This document shows, piece after piece, positions 25,388-34,102 of a stretch of 64,000 bases of DNA. The stretch's first letter is position 1. Every line of letters starts with the position of its first letter. The notes under the pieces are model-generated. The model was given only the letters and a program-made list of their open reading frames with translations, searched no databases and was not told where the DNA came from. Source of the DNA: Hymenobacter baengnokdamensis (GTDB lineage: Bacteria > Bacteroidota > Bacteroidia > Cytophagales > Hymenobacteraceae). The position numbers and the translations under genes were made by a program. The stretch spans positions 930,001 to 994,000 of the forward strand of contig NZ_CP044285.1 in NCBI RefSeq assembly GCF_008728635.1, in the 5' to 3' direction.

Positions 25388-26425
25388 TTACAGCGCCTCA
25401 AACTGGCGTAAAAACCGCACGTCGTTTTCGGTAAACAGGCGCAAATCCTTGACCTGGTACTTGAGCATGGTGATGCGCTCGATGCCCATGCCCCAGGCGT
25501 AGCCCGAGTATTTCTCCGAGTCGATGCCGCAGTTTTCGAGCACGTTGGGGTCCACCATGCCGCTGCCGCCGATTTCGACCCAGCCGGTGCCCTTGCAGAT
25601 GTTGCAGCCCGCGCCTTTGCAGATGAGGCAGGTGATGTCAATCTCGGCGCTGGGCTCGGTGAAGGGAAAGTAGCTGGGCCGGAACCGGATGTTGATATCC
25701 TCGCCAAACAGCTCCCGCACAAAGTAGTAAATCGTCTGTTTGAGGTCGGCAAAGCTCACATTCTCATCAATGTAAAGGCCTTCTACCTGATGAAAGAGCA
25801 TGTGCGCCCGGGCCGATATCGCCTCGTTGCGATATACCCGGCCGGGCATCACGCGGCGGATGGGCAGCGGCTCGTTTTCCATCACGCGCACCTGCACCGT
25901 GCTGGTGTGCGTGCGCAGCAGGCTGGGCTGGTCGTCGCCCGCCACGGCCGGCACGAAAAACGTGTCCTGCATATCCCTGGCCGGGTGGTTTTCGGGGAAG
26001 TTAAGCGCCGTGAAGTTGTGCCAGTCGTCCTCAATCTCGGGCCCTTCGGCCACCGCAAAGCCAATGCGGCTGAAGATGCGCAGCATTTGTTCGCGTACCA
26101 GGCTCAGGGGGTGGCGGGTGCCCAGCGCGTGGGGCACGCCGGGCAGGGTGTAGTCGAAGCCAGCGTCGGCTGGCTGGTTGGCGGCGGCCGCTTCCAGCGC
26201 TTCCTGCGCGGCGTCGAAGCGGGCCTGGGCCTGCTGCTTGAGGCCGTTGAGCTGCTGGCCCACGGCGCGCTTCTGCTCGGCGGGCACGGTTTTGAGCTGG
26301 TCGAACAAGTCGGCCAGGCGGCCTTTGCGGCCCAGGTAGAGAAGGCGAAACTGGTCGAGGGCGGCGGCGGTGCTGAGGTCGGCGGCGGCTACTTCAGCAG
26401 CCAGGCCCAAAATAGATTCCTGCAT
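25388..26425 (-). CDS. pheS: Phenylalanine--tRNA ligase alpha subunit
   Basis: A 345-residue class II aminoacyl-tRNA synthetase subunit that charges tRNA-Phe together with PheT, which is not in this window. Motif 2 region RVMPGRVYRNEAISARAHMLFHQVEGLYID, FRPSYFPFTEPSAEIDI and motif 3 WGMGIERITML are all present. Cys-rich CLICKGAGCNICKGTGW near residues 270-287 is an insertion found in many Bacteroidota PheS and may bind zinc. The N-terminal coiled coil is complete. A TACCTTTG element lies eight bases before the ATG. Confidence 0.97.
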   Translation of the reverse strand: MQESILGLAAEVAAADLSTAAALDQFRLLYLGRKGRLADLFDQLKTVPAEQKRAVGQQLNGLKQQAQARFDAAQEALEAAAANQPADAGFDYTLPGVPHALGTRHPLSLVREQMLRIFSRIGFAVAEGPEIEDDWHNFTALNFPENHPARDMQDTFFVPAVAGDDQPSLLRTHTSTVQVRVMENEPLPIRRVMPGRVYRNEAISARAHMLFHQVEGLYIDENVSFADLKQTIYYFVRELFGEDINIRFRPSYFPFTEPSAEIDITCLICKGAGCNICKGTGWVEIGGSGMVDPNVLENCGIDSEKYSGYAWGMGIERITMLKYQVKDLRLFTENDVRFLRQFEAL

Positions 26426-26433
26426 GGTGCCTG

Positions 26434-26441
26434 CAAAGGTA
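26434..26441 (-). promoter_or_regulatory. -7 element TACCTTTG of pheS
   Basis: The minus strand reads TACCTTTG at 26441-26434, ending eight bases before the pheS ATG, so the leader is only a few bases long. No T-box or attenuator fits in this space. Confidence 0.6.
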
Positions 26442-26638
26442 CGGCGAGCAGCAAGCCCTTATAAAATACCAGCATACGCAGTGATTTCAGGAAAATTATT
26501 ATCTTGATTATCAACCTTTAGTATAAAAAGTAAAAATAATTTGCCGGCCTCTACCCCGGGCATTCTCAAAAGCTGGCACCGCCTTTGCAAAAGTCTTTTC
26601 AGCTTTCAATCCTCTTCTCACCCTTTTCCTCACTCCCA

Positions 26639-27085
26639 ATGCTACGCCGTTTCCTCCTGCCGCTGCTGGGTTTTGCTTTCCTTGCTACCGAAGCGGCTTC
26701 GGCCCAAACGCAGCCCACCGCTTCGCCGGTTTCCAAGCCAACGGCCAGCCTGTATGCGCACCCAGCCGCCCGCCCCCGCGTGCTCACGGCCCGTGAGCAG
26801 CGTGCTGCCGAAGCGGCGGCCAAGGCGGCGGCGCTGGCTGCCCCGGCGCCAGCCGTAGCCGGCCCCACCGCCAGCGCCAACTGGAATGGCTGGAGCAACG
26901 AGCCCCTGCCCCAGTCGACGTCGCAGGCCCAGGATATCGGCAACGGCCAGCACCGCCCTACCCTGAACCTTTCGGTTGCGCCCGGCATGCCCATCAACCA
27001 GGTTACCCACGGCGTGAGCACCGATTATGATGGGCACCCGATATACCGCGCAGCGGCCAATACCACGCTGCCCGCCGGGCGCTAA
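26639..27085 (+). CDS. Small exported Ala/Pro-rich protein
   Basis: A 148-residue protein with a signal peptide (MLRRFLLPLLGFAFLATEAA, cleavage near SAQT). The mature part is low-complexity: a Thr/Ser/Pro start, an Ala-rich helix (AREQRAAEAAAKAAALAAPA) and a C-terminal segment with NWNGWSNEPLP and GMPINQVTHGVSTDYDGHP. No domain is recognised. A strong hairpin at 27119-27151 ends the unit. The ATG at 26639 is chosen because it begins the signal peptide. Codon use is like the rest of the window. Confidence 0.6.
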   Translation: MLRRFLLPLLGFAFLATEAASAQTQPTASPVSKPTASLYAHPAARPRVLTAREQRAAEAAAKAAALAAPAPAVAGPTASANWNGWSNEPLPQSTSQAQDIGNGQHRPTLNLSVAPGMPINQVTHGVSTDYDGHPIYRAAANTTLPAGR

Positions 27086-27118
27086 CCGCTGCTTTTCTCG
27101 CTTCTTTTTCTGCCTGGC

Positions 27119-27151
27119 AGCGGCCACGAAAGGTAGCCTTTCGTGGCCGCT
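27119..27151 (+). terminator. Terminator-type hairpin
   Basis: A perfect 15-bp stem (27119-27133 with 27137-27151, AGCGGCCACGAAAGG) has a three-base TAG loop. Only TT follows directly, so it may be a 3'-end stabiliser as much as a terminator. Confidence 0.7.
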
Positions 27152-27229
27152 TTGCGTAAAAGCCGCATCAGCTTATTCCTGCGGGAAGGGTTGGATTTTG
27201 TTTTAACCCGCTACTTACGCACATTTAAT

Positions 27230-27544
27230 ATGCCCGCGCACCGCACTTTTTGCCTCCCGCTGCTAGGGCTGGCCCTGCTGGCCCTCCCGGCCGTAGCCCA
27301 AACCAAGCCCCACGCTAAAGCGACCCACAAGCCAGCGCCGCGAACGGTACCTAATACCACTCCCGCTGCCCGCGCCGCCGACCCGCTGCGCGGTACCAAC
27401 GACAACGGGAAAGGTAATAATGGCTACGCCGCCCCCGGCGAACCCGTAAACGTAACCGACAACGGTAAGAAAACTCCTGGCTATGACGGCCCGGCGCCCA
27501 AGCCGGCCGGACGTACCAACACTACCCTGGCCACCCCTAAATAA
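27230..27544 (+). CDS. Small exported protein, Asn/Gly/Pro-rich
   Basis: A 104-residue protein with a signal peptide (MPAHRTFCLPLLGLALLALP, cleavage near AVAQT). The mature region is basic and disordered at first (KPHAKATHKPAPRTVPN) and then has two DNG-K motifs, GTNDNGKGNNGYAAP and VTDNGKKTPGYDGPAP, which look like a short tandem repeat. No known family. A 22-bp-stem hairpin follows at 27565. It is the second of two adjacent small secreted genes, each with its own hairpin. Confidence 0.55.
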   Translation: MPAHRTFCLPLLGLALLALPAVAQTKPHAKATHKPAPRTVPNTTPAARAADPLRGTNDNGKGNNGYAAPGEPVNVTDNGKKTPGYDGPAPKPAGRTNTTLATPK

Positions 27545-27564
27545 GGGGTGAAGTATACCTGACC

Positions 27565-27624
27565 TAAGAGCCCCCACCAGAGCCGGGCGCGAGTTAGCGC
27601 GGCCGGCTCTGGTGGGGGCTCTTA
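27565..27624. terminator. Long bidirectional hairpin between convergent genes
   Basis: Arms 27565-27586 and 27603-27624 (TAAGAGCCCCCACCAGAGCC type) are perfect 22-bp reverse complements with a 16-base spacer. It separates the small exported protein from the convergent M16 peptidase. Each side ends in TTA rather than a T-run. Confidence 0.75.
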
Positions 27625-27684
27625 CTGCTGACACGTGACCTAAGCTGCGTAATGGGTACAGCACCTTTCTGTGCTGATTAGCCG

Positions 27685-28923
27685 CTACTCCGCGGCCTGA
27701 TAGTAAAGCGTACTACAATTTTCGGGGCGCAGTACCAGCTCGGCGGCCTGGCGCACATCGGCAGGGGTTACGGCTTGCAGCTGGGCGGGCTCCTCGTTGA
27801 CGAGGTTAGCGTTGCCGAGCAGCTTGCCGATGGCCAGGGCCAGGGCACGGTTCAATAACTCAATCTCTCCAAAAACCAAGCCTGCTTCGGCTTGGTTTTT
27901 AACCTTTTGCAGCTCGTCGGTGGGTACTTCTTCGCGCAGCAGCTCGGCTACTACGGCTTCTACGGCGCGGTCGGCTTCTTCGAGCGCTACACCCGTGTTG
28001 AGCTTGCCGCTCACTACAAACAGGCCGGGGTCCAGGGCGCCGGTTACCGAAGCGGATATATTATTAAAGAGCTGTAAGTCTTTCACTAAGCGCTGGTGCA
28101 GGCGGCTCGACTTGCCCCGGCCGAGCACGTCGCTCAGCAAATCGACGGCGTGGTAGCGGGGGTCGAGGCGGGCGGGCATGTGCCAGGCTTTGTAGAGGGC
28201 GCTCAGGGGCACGGGGGCGGTGGCAGTAGCGCGGCGGGCTTCGGTCTGGGCCGGCTCCTGGGGCAGCTGGCGCTCGTAGCGCGGGCCGCCCGCAATGGGG
28301 CCAAACCACTTCTCAGCCAGGCGCTTCACCTCGGCAAAGGCCACGGCCCCGGCCACTACCAGAATGGCGTTTTGCGGGGCGTAGTGCTGGCGAAAGAAAG
28401 CCCGCACATCGGCCATCTCGGCCTCCTCAATGTGGCTGATTTCCTTGCCAATCGTATTCCACTGGTAGGGGTGAGTGGTGTAAGCCAGTGGCTTGAGCTT
28501 CAGCCACACATCGCCGTAGGGTTGGTTTAAATAGCTTTGCTTGAATTCTTCGACCACTACCTTACGCTGCACATCAAGGCCGTTTTCGGAGAAAGCCAGG
28601 TCGAGCATCCGGTCACTTTCCAGCCAGAAACCGGTTTCGATATTAGCCGCGGGCAGCGATAGGTAATAGTTGGTAATGTCCTGCGAGGTAAAGGCGTTGT
28701 TTTCGCCCCCCACCTTCTGCAAAGGCTCGTCATAGCTCGGCACGTTTACCGACCCGCTAAACATCAGGTGTTCAAACAAATGGGCAAAGCCGGTTTTGTC
28801 TGGGCTTTCATCGCGCGAGCCCACATCGTACAAGATATTGAGCACGGCCAGCGGCGTAGTAAAGTCTTCGTGTACCAGGCAGCGAAGGCCATTGGTTAGG
28901 GTAAATTCCTGAAAGTGAATCAT
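27685..28923 (-). CDS. M16 family (pitrilysin/insulinase-like) zinc peptidase
   Basis: A 412-residue metallopeptidase. The inverted zinc motif H48-L-F-E51-H52 lies in GFAHLFEHLMFSGSVNVP, with the distal glutamate in the VVVEEFKQSY helix about 76 residues on. The second, inactive-type half (RYHAVDLLSDVLGRGKSSRL) completes the clamshell of a typical 45-kDa processing-peptidase-like M16B member. There is no obvious signal peptide, so a cytoplasmic location is likely. In Bacteroidota, M16 genes often come in pairs, but no partner follows here. Confidence 0.93.
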   Translation of the reverse strand: MIHFQEFTLTNGLRCLVHEDFTTPLAVLNILYDVGSRDESPDKTGFAHLFEHLMFSGSVNVPSYDEPLQKVGGENNAFTSQDITNYYLSLPAANIETGFWLESDRMLDLAFSENGLDVQRKVVVEEFKQSYLNQPYGDVWLKLKPLAYTTHPYQWNTIGKEISHIEEAEMADVRAFFRQHYAPQNAILVVAGAVAFAEVKRLAEKWFGPIAGGPRYERQLPQEPAQTEARRATATAPVPLSALYKAWHMPARLDPRYHAVDLLSDVLGRGKSSRLHQRLVKDLQLFNNISASVTGALDPGLFVVSGKLNTGVALEEADRAVEAVVAELLREEVPTDELQKVKNQAEAGLVFGEIELLNRALALAIGKLLGNANLVNEEPAQLQAVTPADVRQAAELVLRPENCSTLYYQAAE

Positions 28924-29082
28924 AAAGCACGTTATCTGTTAGCCGTTCTTTTGGTAGCTGCAAGCAAAGAACGTCATAACTTCCTAACGTTAAAGCTGGT
29001 CGGAATGTCCCTTGCGGGCCGGCTGCCTGCGTTATTTGCTTCCAGCCAACGAAAAACAAACAAGCATAGCAAAAAACGCCCC

Positions 29083-30735
29083 ATGCAAACTCACGCCGAT
29101 ATCCTGATTATCGGGGCCGGACTGGCCGGCCTGGTGGCCGCGGCCGAAGCCACCGCCGCCGGCAAAAAAGTGCTGGTGCTCGACCAGGAGCCCGCGCAAA
29201 GCCTGGGCGGACAGGCATTCTGGTCGTTTGGGGGCTTGTTTCTGGTCGATTCGCCCGAGCAGCGGCGGCTGGGCATTCGCGATAGCTACGAGCTGGCCTG
29301 GGCCGACTGGCTGGCCACGGCGGGCTTCGACCGGCCTGAGGATGCCTGGCCGCGCCGCTGGGCTGAGGCCTACGTGCAGTGGGCCGCCACTGAAAAGCGC
29401 AGTTGGCTGCGCACGCGCGGCATCAGCTTTTTCCCGGTGGTGGGCTGGGCCGAGCGCGGGGGCTACGGCGCCAGCGGGCCCGGCAACTCGGTGCCGCGCT
29501 TTCACGTGACGTGGGGCACCGGGCCGGGCGTGGTGGCGCCGTTTATTGCCCAGGCCCGCGCCGCCGAGGCCAGGGGCTTGCTCACGTTCGGGTTTCGCCA
29601 CCGCGTAAATGAGCTGGTGCTCACCAACGGGGCCGTAACCGGCGTGCGGGGTGAACTATTAGAAAAATCAGATGTAATGCGGGGGGCGCCCAGCAGCCGT
29701 GTGGCCGTGGGCGAGTTTGAGTTAAGCGCCGGGGCCGTTATCGTAACGGCCGGCGGCCTGGGCGGCAACCCCGGCCTGGTGCGGCGCAACTGGCCCGCCC
29801 GGCTGGGTGCGCCGCCCAAAAGCCTCATTTCGGGCGTGCCCGCCCACGTCGATGGCCGCATGCTGGGCATTACTGAAAAGGCGGGCGGGCAGCTGATTAA
29901 CTCCGACCGGATGTGGCACTACACGGAGGGTATTCAAAATTGGGACCCCATCTGGCCCCTGCACGGCATACGCATCTTGCCGGGGCCATCGTCGTTGTGG
30001 TTCGATGCGCTGGGGCGGCGGCTGCCGGGGCCGCTCTACCCCGGCTTCGATACGCTGGGCACGCTGGCGCATTTACGCACCACGGGCCACGACCACTCGT
30101 GGTTTATTCTCACCCAGAAGATTATCGAGAAGGAATTTGCCCTTTCCGGCTCCGAGCAAAACCCCGATTTGACGGGTAAAAGTATTTGGCAAACGCTGGG
30201 CCGGGTACGGGGCGGCGGTACCCCGCCCTTGCGGGCTTTTCTGGAAAAAGGAGCCGATTTTGTGGTTAAAAATAACCTGCCCGACCTCGTGGCGGGCATG
30301 AATGCCCTTACGCCCGAGCCATTACTTGACCTGGCTACTATTCAGGCCGAAATTGAAAGCCGCGACCGCCAGCTCACCAACCCCTACGGCAAAGACCAGC
30401 AGCTGACGGCCGTGCGCGGGGCCCGCCAGTACGTCGGCGACCGCCTCATTCGCACGGCCAGGCCCCACCGGCTGCTCGACCCGGCCAACGGCCCGCTTAT
30501 CGCCGTGCGCCTGCATATCATCACGCGCAAAACCCTTGGTGGCCTGCTCACCGACCTGAAAGGCCGGGTGCTGGATGCCGCCGGCCAGCCCGTGTCCGGA
30601 CTGTTTGCGGCCGGCGAGGTGGCCGGCTTTGGCGGGGGCGGCCTGCATGGCTACCGGGCGCTGGAAGGCACGTTTCTAGGCGGCTGTATTTTTTCGGGTC
30701 GGGCCGCAGGGAGGGCCGCGGCAGGGGTAGTATAG
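29083..30735 (+). CDS. FAD-binding dehydrogenase, 3-ketosteroid-dehydrogenase/fumarate-reductase-like
   Basis: A 550-residue flavoprotein. The Rossmann dinucleotide motif ILIIGAGLAGLVAAAEATAAG is at residues 8-28, followed by VLVLDQE. A second FAD contact is in the C-terminal SGLFAAGEVAGFGGGGLHGYRALEGTFLGGCIFSGRAAG. The FAD_binding_2 layout places it among KstD/flavocytochrome-c-like dehydrogenases; the substrate is unknown. The ATG at 29083 begins directly before the FAD motif. It diverges from the M16 peptidase gene. Confidence 0.88.
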   Translation: MQTHADILIIGAGLAGLVAAAEATAAGKKVLVLDQEPAQSLGGQAFWSFGGLFLVDSPEQRRLGIRDSYELAWADWLATAGFDRPEDAWPRRWAEAYVQWAATEKRSWLRTRGISFFPVVGWAERGGYGASGPGNSVPRFHVTWGTGPGVVAPFIAQARAAEARGLLTFGFRHRVNELVLTNGAVTGVRGELLEKSDVMRGAPSSRVAVGEFELSAGAVIVTAGGLGGNPGLVRRNWPARLGAPPKSLISGVPAHVDGRMLGITEKAGGQLINSDRMWHYTEGIQNWDPIWPLHGIRILPGPSSLWFDALGRRLPGPLYPGFDTLGTLAHLRTTGHDHSWFILTQKIIEKEFALSGSEQNPDLTGKSIWQTLGRVRGGGTPPLRAFLEKGADFVVKNNLPDLVAGMNALTPEPLLDLATIQAEIESRDRQLTNPYGKDQQLTAVRGARQYVGDRLIRTARPHRLLDPANGPLIAVRLHIITRKTLGGLLTDLKGRVLDAAGQPVSGLFAAGEVAGFGGGGLHGYRALEGTFLGGCIFSGRAAGRAAAGVV

Positions 30736-30741
30736 GTTTTT

Positions 30742-33528
30742 TTATATACTTGCCCGCACGCCCAGCAGCCAGGTGCGCGGAATGGGCACGGCCCCGTAGT
30801 CCTGGCCGGCGGCATAGGGCGCGCTGCCGCCGCTACTCACGTTGGGGTCATACCCACGGTAGCTGGTGAGCACAAATAGGTTTTGCACCCCGGCCCAAAG
30901 ACTAATTTCCTGGCTGGCCATCTGGCGCAGGCGGTACGTGAGCGTGAGCGACGAGAGGCGTACGTTAGTGCCGTTTTCGACCAGGCGGTTTGATGCCTGA
31001 AGAGCCGGGTTGAACGGACTGGTAGACGCGGCGCCGGCGGCTGGAATAGTTGTATCCTGATGCGTGGGCGTCCAGCGGTCACGCACCGTAGTTGCATTAT
31101 TGGTGTTGCCAGTGGGCGTATCCAGATAGGCCCGCTGGTAGTTAAGAACCTGGTAGCCAAACATCCCGTCGAGTTGCGCATCGAGGCTCAGGCGGCCTAG
31201 CGAAAGCTGCTGACTCAGGCTGAGCAGCTGCGCCGGTATGCCACTGCCCAGTATAGCCTGGGTGTAATACGTATTTCGAGAGCCGCTATAAGGGTCAAGG
31301 TAAGTTTGCTGGGCAAAGTGTAGCGAGCCATCGGAGTTAAGCCCCTGCTGCTGGTAGCCGTAGAAAGTGCCAACGGGCTGGTTGTCGGCTACCGGCGTAG
31401 CCCTGACGGCGTACTCGTCGCCTTGCAGTCGATTACGGTTGGCACTGGCAGCCAGGTGAGTTGTCCCTTGCACATATCCGGTTTGCCAGGTGGCAGTAAG
31501 CGTCAGCTCCAGCCCTTGGTTGCGAATGTCGCCTTCATTAAACTGGGTATAAATGCCCCCCGCCGAGCTGGGTAGCGGCTGTTGGGTAGCTATCAGTGCA
31601 TTGGAGGTGTGGCGCTGATATACCACAAGCTGGCCGCTAAAATGGCTGGTGCTGGTAGGACGCCCCAGCCGCAGGCCGGCTTCGACCTGGTCGGTGTAAA
31701 GAGGCGATTGCACATGACCGGCGGTAATCAGGCTGCCCGGTGAGGATGTAGTAATGCGTTGTGGCCCAAAAGTGCCAAACCCGAACCCGAAGGTGCTCGT
31801 GCGGGCCGCTCCCAGCCACAGCGTGGGTGCCAGTTGCCGGCTTGAAAGCTGGGGGTGCCAGCTTACCTGTGCATTGGGGTAAAACAAGGTTTCCGTGGCA
31901 TCTTTGAAATGCGCATAGCTTAGGCCAGCCTCTACCTCCAGGAGGCTGTCTAAGGCGTAGCGAAGGTGAGCCCAGGGCCGGTAGAGCTGACTTTTGGCCG
32001 ATTGACTTGCCGTGACGTACCCATAAGCGTAGGAAGGGGGCGTAGCCCGGTTCAGTAAGCCCTGGTAGCTAACTTCATAGCCAGTGGTCATATTCTGCCC
32101 CTGGTACTGGTAATTTAATTCTGCCCCTAACTGCTGCCGCTGGCCAATCTGCCGCTGGTAGCGCAGGGCTAGCGAGCTGGCCCATTGGCTGGACTGATAC
32201 GTTTGGTTGGCATACAGCAAGCTGCTTTCGGGGGCTACCAGGGGGCCATTTACGAGTGGCGCATACGCATCCGCATCGAGCAAGGTACGCTGAAAGTTGG
32301 CCGTGGCCTGCATCGTCAGGTGAGCACCTAGCTGATAATCGGCCGCTACCTGCGCGAGTAGGCGGCGGGTGCGCGGAGTGCGGTACGTATAAGCTAGCAC
32401 CGCTACCGGATTGGCAAAAATTAGCCCTGCCGAACTTCCCGTATAGCCGCTGTAGCCACCCTGGCTGGTGCGCACAGCGAGGGTGGGCCGGGCCAGTAGA
32501 GCCTCGCGGGTGGCGCTCCCGCTGCCCGTTGCAAACGGCTGGTGTTGGTCGGTCTGACCCGCTGTTAGCGAGCCGTGCAAGGCCAGCCGGCTGGTAGCCT
32601 GGTGGCCTATTGCCAGCCGCAAGCCATATCTGGTGAGGTCGGCGGTCCGCAGCACGCCGCTTTGCTGGCGATAATCGGCACCAAGCAGAAACGTGCTTTT
32701 AGCGGAGCTGCCTTCCAGGCTTACCTGATGCTGCTGCAAGCCTGCCGTTTGGTAGGTTTCCGCCTGCCAGTCGGTACCCGTGCCAAGGTCAGTGGAGGGG
32801 TAGGGCAGGGTGGCGCCCGGCCCGGCCGAGTGACGAGCGGCTTCATTGGCAACCGCCGCGAATTCGCTGGCATCTAACAAACTATAGCGTTGCCGAACCT
32901 GCTGAATGCCGGCGTAGGCCGAGTAGCTTACGCGCAGTGGCCGCCCTGTGCGGCCCCGTCGGGTGCGAATGCTGACCACGCCGTTGGCTCCCAGCGGCCC
33001 AAAGCGCGCCACAGCGGCCGGCCCAGCCAGAACGTCCACGCGTTCTATGCTCTCTGGCGGCAAAAGCAGCAAGGGGTTACCACCTACCTCGCTATGCAGC
33101 TCAGCTACTGAAAGGTAATCGCCTCGCATACTGGGAGTTTGTGCAGTAAATGGCCCCAGCGGCTGGTCGGGCGTCAGCTCATCATTAAGCGCCGGCAGCC
33201 CATCAATGATATACAGCGGCTGGGCCTGGCCCAGGGTTACACTGGCTCCTCTGATGCGTACTACGTTGCCGCTGCCGGGCGTGCCGTCATAAGGCGTCAC
33301 CTGCACGCCCGCCACCGTGCGCAGCTGGTCCTGAATCGTGAGAAAGGGCCGCACCGGCTGCTCCTGCCCCTGCAAGCGAAACGTGCCAAGACGGGCCAGC
33401 GAATCGGGCAGCTCGCCCAGCACCGGCGGGCGCAGCGTATCGCCCGGCACGGTCAGCGGCGCAGAGCTAGTTTGGGCCGCTACGGGTAGCGCTGCCAACA
33501 ACCCAAGTACAGCGTAGTAATTCTTCAT
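30742..33528 (-). CDS. SusC/RagA-like TonB-linked outer-membrane receptor
   Basis: A 928-residue outer-membrane transporter. A signal peptide (MKNYYAVLGLLAALPVAAQ) is followed by about 50 low-complexity residues and then directly by the plug domain: TIQDQLRTVAGVQV, VRIRGASVTLGQAQPLYIIDG and ESIERVDVLAGPAAVARFGPLGANGVVSI, the last being the SusC signature. The rest is a 22-stranded barrel with a C-terminal strand TWLLGVRASI. The usual N-terminal carboxypeptidase-regulatory-like domain is absent. No susD gene lies next to it. A TAGCTTTG promoter element is at 33553-33560. Substrate cannot be inferred. Confidence 0.9.
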   Translation of the reverse strand: MKNYYAVLGLLAALPVAAQTSSAPLTVPGDTLRPPVLGELPDSLARLGTFRLQGQEQPVRPFLTIQDQLRTVAGVQVTPYDGTPGSGNVVRIRGASVTLGQAQPLYIIDGLPALNDELTPDQPLGPFTAQTPSMRGDYLSVAELHSEVGGNPLLLLPPESIERVDVLAGPAAVARFGPLGANGVVSIRTRRGRTGRPLRVSYSAYAGIQQVRQRYSLLDASEFAAVANEAARHSAGPGATLPYPSTDLGTGTDWQAETYQTAGLQQHQVSLEGSSAKSTFLLGADYRQQSGVLRTADLTRYGLRLAIGHQATSRLALHGSLTAGQTDQHQPFATGSGSATREALLARPTLAVRTSQGGYSGYTGSSAGLIFANPVAVLAYTYRTPRTRRLLAQVAADYQLGAHLTMQATANFQRTLLDADAYAPLVNGPLVAPESSLLYANQTYQSSQWASSLALRYQRQIGQRQQLGAELNYQYQGQNMTTGYEVSYQGLLNRATPPSYAYGYVTASQSAKSQLYRPWAHLRYALDSLLEVEAGLSYAHFKDATETLFYPNAQVSWHPQLSSRQLAPTLWLGAARTSTFGFGFGTFGPQRITTSSPGSLITAGHVQSPLYTDQVEAGLRLGRPTSTSHFSGQLVVYQRHTSNALIATQQPLPSSAGGIYTQFNEGDIRNQGLELTLTATWQTGYVQGTTHLAASANRNRLQGDEYAVRATPVADNQPVGTFYGYQQQGLNSDGSLHFAQQTYLDPYSGSRNTYYTQAILGSGIPAQLLSLSQQLSLGRLSLDAQLDGMFGYQVLNYQRAYLDTPTGNTNNATTVRDRWTPTHQDTTIPAAGAASTSPFNPALQASNRLVENGTNVRLSSLTLTYRLRQMASQEISLWAGVQNLFVLTSYRGYDPNVSSGGSAPYAAGQDYGAVPIPRTWLLGVRASI

Positions 33529-33552
33529 AAGAATAGGTAGGTAGCTTGGGGG

Positions 33553-33560
33553 CAAAGCTA
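33553..33560 (-). promoter_or_regulatory. -7 element TAGCTTTG of SusC-like gene
   Basis: The minus strand reads TAGCTTTG, matching TAnnTTTG, 24 bases before the ATG at 33528. Confidence 0.55.
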
Positions 33561-33761
33561 AGCAGCCAGCTTATGTTAGCCTCCAGGCTTTTCTCGTTGT
33601 GCGGAAAGGCGATGAGCAATGCTTTACTCGAATTAGCGAGGGCATATCAGGCCGCCCACATCAGCCATACATCTTCATCAGCTCGACACTAAAAGCTCAT
33701 GTAACTTATTGATTTTGCGCTTCGTACAAGCCTCACAATTTCCCGCCTAACCCTTACGACC

Positions 33762-33974
33762 ATGTCGAAGAAAGCAGCAGAAAGCCACAAGCAGGCCGCC
33801 CAGCACCACACGGAGGCCGCCAAACACCACACCGAGGCCGCCAAGAGCCACGAGGCCGGCAACCACGAAAAGGCTGCCCACCACGCGCATACCGCCGCTG
33901 CGCACACCGAGCACGCTACCGAGCATGCCGGCCACGCGCGCAAGAGCCACGCCGAAGAGCACGGCAAAAAGTAG
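33762..33974 (+). CDS. Small His/Ala-rich helical protein
   Basis: A 70-residue cytoplasmic protein made almost entirely of heptad-like units such as QAAQHHTEAAKHHTEAAKSH, with about a quarter of residues being histidine. No signal peptide. It should fold as one or two amphipathic helices with histidine-lined faces, and could bind metal or protons. Related His-rich helical proteins occur widely in Proteobacteria and Bacteroidota without known role. It has its own terminator (34002-34042). Confidence 0.75.
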   Translation: MSKKAAESHKQAAQHHTEAAKHHTEAAKSHEAGNHEKAAHHAHTAAAHTEHATEHAGHARKSHAEEHGKK

Positions 33975-34001
33975 TTGCCAGCACTTCGGTGCATAGCCTG
34001 G

Positions 34002-34042
34002 GCCGGCCCGCTTTTCTATCCAGAAAGGCGGGCCGGCTTTTT
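34002..34042 (+). terminator. Intrinsic terminator after the His-rich gene
   Basis: A 16-bp stem (34002-34017 with 34022-34037, one G-U pair) is followed by TTTTT. It sits 28 bases after the stop and just before the promoter of the E1 gene. Confidence 0.85.
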
Positions 34043-34068
34043 GCGTGATGCGGGCTGGGCTTGGCCGC

Positions 34069-34076
34069 TACCTTTG
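34069..34076 (+). promoter_or_regulatory. -7 element TACCTTTG of fused E1 gene
   Basis: TACCTTTG matches TAnnTTTG and lies 26 bases before the ATG at 34103. A TTG occurs at 34041-34043, slightly farther than the usual -33 spacing. Confidence 0.6.
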
Positions 34077-34102
34077 CCACCCCAACCTGCCCCCGCTGCC
34101 CT

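Noticed and set aside
33762..33974. Antisense frames over the His-rich gene as hydrophobic proteins
   Set aside because: Complementary codons of His/Ala repeats give Val/Trp/Leu runs by composition alone.
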